From: an uncultured Eubacteriales bacterium
GTDB lineage: Bacteria; Bacillota; Clostridia; Oscillospirales; Butyricicoccaceae
Direction: 5' to 3'
Assembly: GCA_900555855.1 (NCBI GenBank)
Contig: USML01000007.1
Span: forward strand, 1 to 31,400
DNA: 31,400 nucleotides
This document shows positions 22,529 through 29,311 of this stretch, in pieces. A model generated the notes under the pieces. That model saw only the letters and a list, made by a program, of their open reading frames with translations. It searched no databases and had not been told where the DNA came from. Position 1 is the stretch's first letter. Each line of letters starts with the position of its first letter. Position numbers and translations under genes: made by a program.

Positions 22529-23155
22529 ATGGAAAAGGAAAAAAGGATCTCCTCGGCGGTGATCCACCGGATGCCCCGGTATTACCGGCATCTCTGCGAC
22601 CTGCTGGACGCGGGCATCACCCGCATCTCCTCGGGCACGCTTTCCCAGCGTATGGGACTGACAGCCTCGCAGGTGCGGCAGGACTTCAACTGCTTCGGCG
22701 GCTTTGGCCAGCAGGGCTATGGCTATAATGTGGCGGAGCTGCGGGCTGCCATTGCAAGCATCATGCACATCGACCGGGAGCGCCGGGCCATCATCGTGGG
22801 CGCGGGAAACCTGGGCAAGGCGCTGATGAGCAATTTCAATTTCGCGAAATACGGGGTGCGGCTGGTGGCCGCCTTTGATTCCAACCCCATGCTCATCGGG
22901 CAGGAGATCTCCGGCGTCCCCATCTTTTCCTGCCGCAGCCTGGAGCAGGTCATGGCGGATTTCCGGCCGGATATCGCCATCCTCACCCTGCCCAAGCTCC
23001 ATGCCCGCTCCGCCGCCCAGCGGCTCATCGCCAGCGGCATCCGGGGCATCTGGAACTTTACCAGCATGGATCTGCATCTGGATGTCACCGAGGTCCCGGT
23101 GGAGAACATCCATTTTTCCGAGAGCCTGATGGTGCTCTCCTACAAGATCCCGTAA
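22529..23155 (+). CDS. rex: Redox-sensing transcriptional repressor Rex
   Basis: A 208-residue repressor that senses the NADH/NAD+ ratio and controls fermentation genes. The N-terminal winged helix spans residues 1 to about 75, with SSGTLSQRMGLTASQVRQDF as recognition region and the following FGGFGQQGYGYNV typical of Rex. The Rossmann fold begins RAIIVGAGNLGKAL (GxGxxG at 91-96). The C-terminal domain-swapped helix region ends in ESLMVLSYKIP. The ATG at 22529 follows AAAGGA by 8 nt; a TTG at 22505 in frame is not supported. It has its own promoter and is followed by a short-chain dehydrogenase, 39 nt downstream, probably in the same transcript. Confidence 0.96.
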   Translation: MEKEKRISSAVIHRMPRYYRHLCDLLDAGITRISSGTLSQRMGLTASQVRQDFNCFGGFGQQGYGYNVAELRAAIASIMHIDRERRAIIVGAGNLGKALMSNFNFAKYGVRLVAAFDSNPMLIGQEISGVPIFSCRSLEQVMADFRPDIAILTLPKLHARSAAQRLIASGIRGIWNFTSMDLHLDVTEVPVENIHFSESLMVLSYKIP

Positions 23156-23194
23156 GCGCGGGCAAAACGCAGACAGAAACGAAGGGAGAAGCGT

Positions 23195-23977
23195 ATGCGT
23201 ACTGGCATCATCACCGGAGCCTCCTCCGGCATGGGAAGAGAGTTCGTCCTGCAGGCGGCGGCCCGGGGCGATCTGGACGAGATCTGGGTCATTGCCCGCC
23301 GGGCGGAGCGGCTGGAGCGGCTGAAAAAGGAGGTCTCCGTGCCGCTGTTTGTCCTGCCCCTGGACCTGACCCGGGCGGAGAGCTTTGAGACCTACCGCAA
23401 GACCCTGGAGGAGCGCCGGCCGCAGGTGACGCTGCTGATCAACGCCAGCGGCTTCGGCAAGTTCGGCCGCTATGACCAGATCCCCCTGCAGGACAGTCTG
23501 GACATGATCGACCTGAACTGCAGGGCGCTGGTGCACATCACCCAGCTGACGCTGCCCTATCTGGAAAAGGGCACTCATGTGATCCAGATCGACAGCCTTT
23601 CCGCCTTCCAGCCGGTGCCCTATCTGGGCGTCTACGGCGCCACGAAGGCCTTTGTGCTGAGCTATTCCCGCAGCCTCAATGCGGAGCTGGCGCCCCGGGG
23701 GATCCACATGATGGCCTTTTGCCCCGGCTGGGTCAAGACGGAGTTTTTTGACCATGCGGAGCAGACCTCCAAGACCGCCGTTACCTATTTCAATCAGCTG
23801 TTCACCGCCCGGGAGGTGGTGGCCTGCGCCCTGCGGGATTCCGCCCGGGGCAGGGATGTGTGCGTCCCCGGCTTCCGGATCAAGCTCCAGGTCCTGCTGA
23901 CCAAGCTGCTGCCCCACCGGCTGGTGATGCGGATCTGGCTGAAGCAGCAGAAGCACGCCGGAAAAACAGAAGCATGA
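23195..23977 (+). CDS. Short-chain dehydrogenase/reductase
   Basis: A 260-residue classical SDR oxidoreductase using NAD(P)(H). The cofactor motif TGASSGMG is at 7-14, a structural NASG at about 83-86, catalytic Ser in IDSLSA at about 132-137 and YxxxK as Tyr147/Lys151. The C-terminal basic segment (LLPHRLVMRIWLKQQKHAG) is longer than in soluble classical SDRs and could touch the membrane. A good site, GAAGGGAGAAGCGT, precedes the ATG. The stop overlaps an ATG of the next frame (ATGA at 23974). Substrate unknown; position behind rex suggests redox-linked expression (inference). Confidence 0.9.
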   Translation: MRTGIITGASSGMGREFVLQAAARGDLDEIWVIARRAERLERLKKEVSVPLFVLPLDLTRAESFETYRKTLEERRPQVTLLINASGFGKFGRYDQIPLQDSLDMIDLNCRALVHITQLTLPYLEKGTHVIQIDSLSAFQPVPYLGVYGATKAFVLSYSRSLNAELAPRGIHMMAFCPGWVKTEFFDHAEQTSKTAVTYFNQLFTAREVVACALRDSARGRDVCVPGFRIKLQVLLTKLLPHRLVMRIWLKQQKHAGKTEA

Positions 23978-23991
23978 CCGGGAGCAGGATC

Positions 23992-24873
23992 ATGGAACGG
24001 GAGCTGGACGCCTGCCAGCGCATTGAGCGCAGCATCATCAAAAAATACCGGAAGGAGCTTTGGAATCCCTTCATTCTTGCCGTCAAGCAATACCGCCTCA
24101 TTCAGGGCGGCGACCGGATCGCCGTCTGCATCTCCGGCGGAAAGGATTCCATGCTGCTGGCAAAGCTCATGCAGCAGCTGCGGGCCTACAGCGAGGTCCC
24201 CTTTGAGCTGCGCTTTCTGGTGATGGATCCTGGCTATAACGCCGAAAATCGGCAGCAGCTCCTGCACAATGCCGAGCTGCTGCGGATCCCCGTCACCGTT
24301 TTTGAGAGCGATGTGTTTCGCGTGGCCAACGGCGCGGAAAAGAACCCCTGCTATCTCTGCGCCCGGATGCGCCGGGGCCATCTCTACAGTCAGGCCCGGG
24401 CGCTGGGCTGCAATAAGATCGCCTTGGGGCACCATTTCAACGATGTGGTGGAGACCACGGTGCTGAGTATGTTTTACGGGGCGCAGCTGCAGGCCATGCC
24501 TCCCAAGCTCCACAGCAAAAATTTTCCCGGCATGACGCTGATCCGGCCGCTTTATTGCATCCATGAGGAGGACATTTTGGCCTGGAAGCGCTACAACGGG
24601 CTGGAATTTCTTCAGTGTGCCTGCCGCTTTACCGAGAAAAATGAGGGCGCCCACGATGGCGGCTCCTCCAAGCGGCAGGAGATCAAGCTGCTGCTGAAGA
24701 AGCTTCGGCAGACCAGCCCAAACATTGAAAAAAGCATCTTCCGCAGCATCCACGCGGTTGCGCTGGATACCTTTCCGGGCTATAAGTCCGGCGGCGTGGA
24801 GCACAGCTTTTTAGAGCGCTTTGATGCGCTGGAGGGGCAAGGCGCCCCGGCAGACGGAGCGGAGGGAGACTGA
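23992..24873 (+). CDS. TtcA-like PP-loop tRNA thiolation enzyme
   Basis: A 293-residue ATP-pyrophosphatase of the TtcA/TtuA group, which thiolates tRNA bases (2-thiocytidine-32 in TtcA) with an iron-sulfur cluster. The PP-loop SGGKDS is at 48-53. CxxC is at 120-123 (PCYLCARMRRG), the typical cluster ligands. A third cysteine lies in QCACRF (Cys209 or Cys211), where TtcA has its single third ligand. ALGHHFNDVVET, at about 144-155, is the conserved second ATP motif. The ATG at 23992 has GGGAG 7 nt upstream. An ATG at 23974 overlapping the SDR stop is the alternative. The C-terminus (from about 225) is longer and more basic than in enterobacterial TtcA. The exact tRNA target is not certain. Confidence 0.85.
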   Translation: MERELDACQRIERSIIKKYRKELWNPFILAVKQYRLIQGGDRIAVCISGGKDSMLLAKLMQQLRAYSEVPFELRFLVMDPGYNAENRQQLLHNAELLRIPVTVFESDVFRVANGAEKNPCYLCARMRRGHLYSQARALGCNKIALGHHFNDVVETTVLSMFYGAQLQAMPPKLHSKNFPGMTLIRPLYCIHEEDILAWKRYNGLEFLQCACRFTEKNEGAHDGGSSKRQEIKLLLKKLRQTSPNIEKSIFRSIHAVALDTFPGYKSGGVEHSFLERFDALEGQGAPADGAEGD

Positions 24874-24881
24874 GCCGCCGC

Positions 24882-24900
24882 AAAATGCACAGCATTTTTT
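24882..24900 (+). terminator. Weak terminator after the TtcA-like gene
   Basis: AAAATGC (24882-24888) and GCATTTT (24892-24898) pair with a 3-nt loop; T residues continue to 24900. The stem is AT-rich but the U-run is good. It separates this transcript from the methionine operon. Confidence 0.5.
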
Positions 24901-24962
24901 GCGAAGCGCCGGTTTTTCTCCGTGCAGCTTTCACAGACTTTTTGTCCGGCTGGTTTTTTCTG

Positions 24963-24991
24963 TTGACAGCGGACCTCGCCGGTGCTATGCT
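24963..24991 (+). promoter_or_regulatory. Promoter of the methionine leader and operon
   Basis: Perfect TTGACA (24963-24968), 17-nt spacer, TATGCT (24986-24991) with TGC just before it (extended -10). Transcription should start near 24998, about 47 nt before the leader ORF. Confidence 0.85.
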
Positions 24992-25044
24992 ACCCACAGA
25001 AAATATGCTCCGCCCCTTGGCGGGCAGAAGGGAGACCTCTCACC

Positions 25045-25185
25045 ATGGCAAACGGCTTTCTGATGGCGCGCGATATGATGTACATGTGCATGTGCATTGG
25101 CATGATGATGCTGATGTGCATGCTTTTCCGTGTCCAAAATTGCTGCCGCCCACTGCCTGCCATGCTGAGACGGGAGGCTTGCTGA
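25045..25185 (+). CDS. Methionine/cysteine-rich leader peptide
   Basis: A 46-residue ORF between the promoter at 24963-24991 and metN. Twelve residues are Met (1, 7, 11, 12, 14, 16, 20, 21, 22, 24, 26, 40) and six are Cys (15, 17, 25, 33, 34, 46), all Cys codons being TGC. Nine of codons 11-26 (25075-25122) are ATG. A GGGAG site lies about 10 nt before the ATG. The stop TGA (25183-25185) sits in the loop of a hairpin (25174-25196), and a strong terminator (25211-25248) follows before metN. This is the layout of ribosome-mediated attenuation as in trp, his or leu leaders: scarce charged tRNA-Met would stall the ribosome on the ATG run and favour read-through. The alternative, a functional Met/Cys peptide such as a metal binder, is less likely given the context. 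No database check was possible. Confidence 0.82.
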   Translation: MANGFLMARDMMYMCMCIGMMMLMCMLFRVQNCCRPLPAMLRREAC

Positions 25186-25196
25186 AAGCAAGCTTC
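25174..25196 (+). promoter_or_regulatory. Hairpin around the leader-peptide stop codon
   Basis: GAGGCTTGC (25174-25182) and GCAAGCTTC (25188-25196) form a 9-bp stem with one G-U pair. The 5-nt loop TGAAA contains the stop codon. A ribosome at the stop would melt it. GCTTC of its 3' arm (25192-25196) can pair with GAAGC (25215-25219) in the terminator 5' arm. GCCT-CC (25155-25161) upstream can pair with GGGAGGC (25172-25178) instead of its 5' arm. These are the pieces of a possible switch, but the competing pairings are short. Confidence 0.6.
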
Positions 25197-25210
25197 AGGT
25201 CTGCAATACT

Positions 25211-25248
25211 GCGGGAAGCCCGGGATGGGGCTTCCCGCTTTTTATTTT
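25211..25248 (+). terminator. Intrinsic terminator (attenuator) in front of metN
   Basis: GCGGGAAGCCC (25211-25221) and GGGCTTCCCGC (25228-25238) form a perfect 11-bp stem with a 6-nt loop, followed by TTTTTATTTT. It lies downstream of the operon promoter and 29 nt before the metN start, so genes beyond it need read-through. Confidence 0.93.
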
Positions 25249-25276
25249 CCGCTTCGAGCGAAATGGAGGGATCTGC

Positions 25277-26323
25277 TTGATCGAACTGAACCATGTATCC
25301 AAGACCTTCGGCTCTGGCCAGAGCCAGGTCCGCGCAGTGGAGGATGTGAGCCTGCGCATCGGCCCGGGAGAGATCTTCGGCGTCATCGGCTTTTCCGGCG
25401 CGGGAAAATCCACGCTGGTGCGCTGCATCAATCTGCTGGAAAAGCCTACGGAGGGCACCGTCACCGTAGATGGGCAGGAGCTGACGGCCCTTGCTCCGGC
25501 GGCCCTGCGCCAGGCCCGGCGGAGGATCGGCATGATCTTCCAGCATTTTAATCTGATGCAGTCCCGCACGGTGTTTGGCAATGTGGCCTATCCTCTGCGG
25601 GGCAGCGGCATGACCCGGGCACAGATCGCGGAAAAGGTCCGGGGGCTGCTGCAGCTGGTGGACATCGCCGATAAGGAAAATGCCTATCCCAGCCAGCTTT
25701 CCGGCGGGCAGAAGCAGCGGGTGGCTATCGCCCGGGCGCTGGCCTGCGACCCGAAGGTGCTGCTGTGCGACGAGGCCACCTCCGCGCTGGATCCCCAGAC
25801 CACCAAGTCCATTCTGGAGCTGCTGCGGCGGCTGAACGAACAGCTGGGCCTGACCATCGTGCTCATCACCCATGAGATGGCGGTGGTCAAGGAGATCTGC
25901 AGCCGGGTGGCCGTCATGGAGCACGGCCGGGTGGTGGAGGAGGGGGATGTGCTGTCTGTCTTTGCCGCGCCCCGGCAGGAGGTCACGCGGAGCTTTATCC
26001 GCACCACCTCCAATCTGCGCAAGATCGATGAGCTGGTGGCGGCAGACGAGCCCATCACCCACCTGCGTCCCGGAGAGCTCATCGTCCGGCTGTCCTATCT
26101 CAGCAGCAACGCAGCCCAGCCGGTGATCTCGGCCATTTCCCGGCTTTACAGCGTGGATATCAGCATTATTTTCGCCAACATCGAGATCATCCAGAATGTG
26201 CCCATCGGCGGCACGGTGGCCATCGTCAGCGGCCGGCGGCCGGATATCACCCGGGCCATGGAATATCTCATCGAACACAATGTAGGAGTGGAGGTCATCA
26301 AGGATGCAAGAGCTGCTGAATAA
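25277..26323 (+). CDS. metN: Methionine ABC transporter ATP-binding protein MetN
   Basis: A 348-residue ATPase of the methionine uptake (MUT) family. Walker A GFSGAGKS is at 38-45, the signature LSGGQKQR at 141-148, Walker B VLLCDE at 161-166 and the switch His199 in LITHEM. A C-terminal regulatory NIL/ACT-like domain occupies about 265-345; in Escherichia coli it binds methionine and shuts the transporter. The start is TTG at 25277, preceded by GGAGG with a 7-nt spacer; the protein then begins MIELNHVSKTF as in homologues. It lies behind the attenuator, and metI overlaps its 3' end by 20 nt. Confidence 0.96.
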   Translation: MIELNHVSKTFGSGQSQVRAVEDVSLRIGPGEIFGVIGFSGAGKSTLVRCINLLEKPTEGTVTVDGQELTALAPAALRQARRRIGMIFQHFNLMQSRTVFGNVAYPLRGSGMTRAQIAEKVRGLLQLVDIADKENAYPSQLSGGQKQRVAIARALACDPKVLLCDEATSALDPQTTKSILELLRRLNEQLGLTIVLITHEMAVVKEICSRVAVMEHGRVVEEGDVLSVFAAPRQEVTRSFIRTTSNLRKIDELVAADEPITHLRPGELIVRLSYLSSNAAQPVISAISRLYSVDISIIFANIEIIQNVPIGGTVAIVSGRRPDITRAMEYLIEHNVGVEVIKDARAAE

Positions 26324-26984
26324 ATGGATCCCCAATGTGATGGGCCGGCTGCCGGATTTCTGGCAGGCCATCGGCGACACGCTGCTGATGGTGGTCTGGT
26401 CCGGCGCCATTTCCTTTGTGCTGGGGCTGGCGCTGGGCGTGGTGGTGACGGTGACCCGGCCCGGCGGCATTCTGGAAAACCGGGTCGTCTACCAGCTTCT
26501 GGACAAGCTGATCAATTTCATCCGCTCCATCCCCTTCATCATTCTGCTGACGGCGGTGATGCCCCTTTCCCGGCTGATCATGGGAACGGCCATCTATGTC
26601 CGGGGCGCCATCGTGCCGCTGGTCTTTGGGACGGTGCCCTTCTTTACCCGGCAGGTGGAGAGCGCGCTGGCCCAGGTGGACAAGGGGCTGGTGGAGGCGG
26701 CGCTGGCCATGGGCTCCTCACCGCTGGAGATCGTCTTTCGCGTCTATCTCCGGGAGAGCATTGCAGCCATCGCCCGGGGCACCACCATCACCCTGATCAG
26801 CCTTATCGGCCTGACGGCCATGGCCGGCGTGGTGGGCGCGGGCGGCCTGGGCGATTTTGCCATCCGCTACGGCCACGACCGGAACATGACGGATGTGACC
26901 TATGTGACCGTTCTGGTGGTCTTCCTGCTGGTGAGCCTGATCCAGTTCATCGGCGGACGCATCGTAAAGAAAAACACCCATTGA
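26304..26984 (+). CDS. metI: Methionine ABC transporter permease MetI
   Basis: A 226-residue inner-membrane permease with about five membrane helices: GDTLLMVVWSGAISFVLGLALGV, then FIRSIPFIILLTAVMPL with the conserved RSIPF motif, GAIVPLVFGTVPFF, ITLISLIGLTAMAGVVGAGGLG and VTVLVVFLLVSLIQFIGG. The EAA loop facing MetN is VEAALAMGSSPLEIVFRVYLRES. The ATG lies inside the end of metN with GGAGG about 10 nt upstream. metQ follows after 57 nt. Length and order are typical for metNIQ. Confidence 0.95.
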   Translation: MQELLNKWIPNVMGRLPDFWQAIGDTLLMVVWSGAISFVLGLALGVVVTVTRPGGILENRVVYQLLDKLINFIRSIPFIILLTAVMPLSRLIMGTAIYVRGAIVPLVFGTVPFFTRQVESALAQVDKGLVEAALAMGSSPLEIVFRVYLRESIAAIARGTTITLISLIGLTAMAGVVGAGGLGDFAIRYGHDRNMTDVTYVTVLVVFLLVSLIQFIGGRIVKKNTH

Positions 26985-27041
26985 ATCCATGGGCTTTCAA
27001 TAAAGAACATCAAAGCATCCACGATTTAGGAGGAAACGAAT

Positions 27042-27893
27042 ATGAACCTGAAGAAATCTCTGGCCCTGTGCCTGGCCGCTGCCGCCATTTTGACCCTGCT
27101 GTGCGCCTGCGGCAGCCCCGCGAGCTCCAAAACCGAGACCACTACCGTGAAGATCGGCGTCACCGGAAGCTTTTATGAGGACCTGTGGCAGCCTGCCAAG
27201 GAGCTTTTGAAAAAGGACGGCATTGATTTGCAGATCGTGCAGTTTTCCGATTTTGTCACCCCAAACAACGCGCTGGCCAACGGAGAGATCGACCTGAATG
27301 CCTTCCAGCACCGGGTCTATCTGGAATCTGAGGTGAAAAACTACGGCTACGCCATCCAGAACATCGGCAATACCCTGATCATCCCGCTGAACATCTATTC
27401 CCAGAAGGTCTCCTCCGTCAGCGAGCTGAAGGACGGCGATACCGTGGCCATCCCCGACGACGAGAGCAACGGCGGCCGGGCGCTGAAGGTGCTGGAATCC
27501 GCGGGCCTTATCACCCTGAGCCCCGATGCCGGCTTCAACCCCTCCGTCAGCGATATCACCAGCTACAAGGTCAAGCTTCAGATCGAGGAGCTGAAGGCCA
27601 ATGTGATCCCCTCCGTGCTGCCCGATGTGACCGCCGCCGTGGTCAACGGCAACTTTGCGCTGGATTTCGGCCTGAAGCAGGAGGAGGCCATCTTCCAGGA
27701 TGAAAATCTGGATCAGAAGGAATATTGGTGCCTGATCGCCGCCCGCACCGCCGATTTGGAGGATGCGGACAAAAAGGCCCTGTATCAGTCCATCGTGGAC
27801 GCTTATCATTCCGCCGAAACGCAGACTGTCTTCGACACCACCTACAAGGGCTATTTCGTCTCCGTGGGCTGGGACGAGGATCTGCTGGGCTGA
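27042..27893 (+). CDS. metQ: Methionine-binding lipoprotein MetQ (NlpA family)
   Basis: A 283-residue substrate-binding lipoprotein. It has a lipoprotein signal peptide with the lipobox LCAC (lipidated Cys23), a short Ser/Thr linker and the NlpA-type mature domain: KIGVTGSFYEDLWQPAKE, then DFVTPNNALANGEIDLNAFQH, IGNTLIIPLNIYSQKV and SNGGRALKVLESAGLI. An AGGAGG with 8-nt spacing precedes the ATG. MetQ proteins bind L- and often D-methionine and derivatives with differing affinity. Ligand preference cannot be read here, but the downstream oxidoreductase and aminotransferase make D-methionine or hydroxy-analogue uptake worth considering. Confidence 0.95.
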   Translation: MNLKKSLALCLAAAAILTLLCACGSPASSKTETTTVKIGVTGSFYEDLWQPAKELLKKDGIDLQIVQFSDFVTPNNALANGEIDLNAFQHRVYLESEVKNYGYAIQNIGNTLIIPLNIYSQKVSSVSELKDGDTVAIPDDESNGGRALKVLESAGLITLSPDAGFNPSVSDITSYKVKLQIEELKANVIPSVLPDVTAAVVNGNFALDFGLKQEEAIFQDENLDQKEYWCLIAARTADLEDADKKALYQSIVDAYHSAETQTVFDTTYKGYFVSVGWDEDLLG

Positions 27894-27919
27894 CGGGAGC
27901 AGGAAAGGAGAGGTATAGC

Positions 27920-29311
27920 ATGGCTGTGGACAAAAGCATCCTCCGGTCCATTTTCCCCCGGCCGGAGCAGACGGTCTTTGACCGCATCGAGGAAAAATAT
28001 CTCAGCGATACCTTAGGCCGCAAAAAGGGCCGGGCGGAGGCTCTGGTCTTTCCGGAGAGCACCGAGCAGGTGAGCCGTCTGCTGGCCTATGCCCACGAAA
28101 ACCGGATCCCTGTCACGCCCCGGGGCGCAGGGACCAATCTGGTGGGCTCCACCGTGCCGCTGGACGGCGGCATCATTCTGGATCTTTCCCACATGAACCG
28201 GATCCTGGAGCTGGACCGGGACACCATGACCGTCACCGTGGAGCCGGGCATCCTGCTGCAGGACCTGCAGCGCTATGTGGAGGAGCGGGGCCTGTTTTAT
28301 CCGCCGGATCCCGGCGATAAGGAATCCTCCATCGGCGGCAACATCAGCACCAACGCCGGCGGGATGCGGGCCGTGAAATACGGCGTCACCCGGGACTATG
28401 TCCGCGGGCTGGAGGTGGTGCTGGCCGACGGCACCGTTTTGCAGGCAGGCGGGAAATGCGTCAAGGACGCCAGCGGCCTTTCGCTGAAGAATCTCTTTGT
28501 AGGCTCTGAGGGGACGCTGGCGGTGATCACCAAATGCATCCTGAAGCTGATCCCTAAGCCGGAGACCTCCGTCAGCGTGCTGGTGCCCTATGCCGATCTG
28601 GAGAAGGGCATCACCAGCGTGCTGGCCATCCTGCAGGCCGGCGCAGATCCCACCGCCGTGGAGTTTATCCAGCGGAAGGTGGTGGCGCTGGGCGAGCGGT
28701 ATTCTGGCGTGCAGTATCCCTGCCCGGAGGCCGGCTCCTTCATCCTGCTGACCTTTGACGGCCACGCCTCTCAGGTGCAGGAGAGCGTGGAGCGGGTCCG
28801 GAGGGTGGCGCTGGAGCACGGCGCCATGGATTATATCGTCCTCGACGATCCCGCCCGGGCCGCGGACATCTGGCGGGTGCGGGGCGCGCTGGTGAAGGCG
28901 GTGGAGGCCGTCTCCGAGCAGGAGCCGGTGGACATCGTGGTGCCCATCAGCAAAACCGCCGATTTCATCGCCTTCATCCACACGCTGGAGCAGGAGAGCG
29001 GCATGCAAATGGTCAGCTTCGGCCACGCCGGCGACGGCAATGTGCATCTCTGCGTGGTGCGGGGCGACCGGGACGAGAAGACCTGGCGGCGGGAGCTGAA
29101 GCAGAATATGGAGAAGGCCTATGCCAAGGCCTATGCCCTGGGCGGCGTCACCTCCGGCGAGCATGGCATCGGCATCAGCAAGCGCCATTATTTCCTGCGG
29201 GAAACGCCCCGGGCCAATCTGGAGGTCATGAACCGGGTCAAGGACGCGCTGGATCCCCTGCACATCCTCAACGATAAAAAATCCTACATTCTGGGAGGAA
29301 CCGACCAATGA
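27920..29311 (+). CDS. FAD-linked 2-hydroxyacid oxidoreductase (GlcD/D-lactate dehydrogenase type)
   Basis: A 463-residue flavoprotein of the FAD-binding type 4 (PCMH) family. The FAD-binding region runs from PVTPRGAGTNLVGSTVPLDGG through DPGDKESSIGGNISTNAGGMRAVKYG and ends in SLKNLFVGSEGTLAVITK. The C-terminal FAD_oxidase_C domain carries FGHAGDGNVHL and the final SGEHGIGISKR, the expected catalytic and metal-site histidines. Such enzymes oxidise D-2-hydroxyacids (D-lactate, glycolate and longer side chains) to 2-ketoacids. AAAGGAGAGG precedes the ATG at 27920, 26 nt after metQ. Its stop overlaps the start of the aminotransferase (ATGA). Placement in a methionine-regulated operon suggests a methionine-type hydroxyacid as substrate, which is inference. 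Confidence 0.9.
   Translation: MAVDKSILRSIFPRPEQTVFDRIEEKYLSDTLGRKKGRAEALVFPESTEQVSRLLAYAHENRIPVTPRGAGTNLVGSTVPLDGGIILDLSHMNRILELDRDTMTVTVEPGILLQDLQRYVEERGLFYPPDPGDKESSIGGNISTNAGGMRAVKYGVTRDYVRGLEVVLADGTVLQAGGKCVKDASGLSLKNLFVGSEGTLAVITKCILKLIPKPETSVSVLVPYADLEKGITSVLAILQAGADPTAVEFIQRKVVALGERYSGVQYPCPEAGSFILLTFDGHASQVQESVERVRRVALEHGAMDYIVLDDPARAADIWRVRGALVKAVEAVSEQEPVDIVVPISKTADFIAFIHTLEQESGMQMVSFGHAGDGNVHLCVVRGDRDEKTWRRELKQNMEKAYAKAYALGGVTSGEHGIGISKRHYFLRETPRANLEVMNRVKDALDPLHILNDKKSYILGGTDQ

Noticed and set aside
25075..25128. Meaningless ATG-rich simple repeat
   Set aside because: It is ATG-rich, but promoter, ribosome-binding site, stop in a hairpin, terminator and a following met transporter together make chance a poor explanation.
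24998..25250. S-box (SAM) riboswitch or T-box upstream of metN
   Set aside because: No SAM-I core and no T-box sequence is present; the space is filled by the Met-rich ORF.
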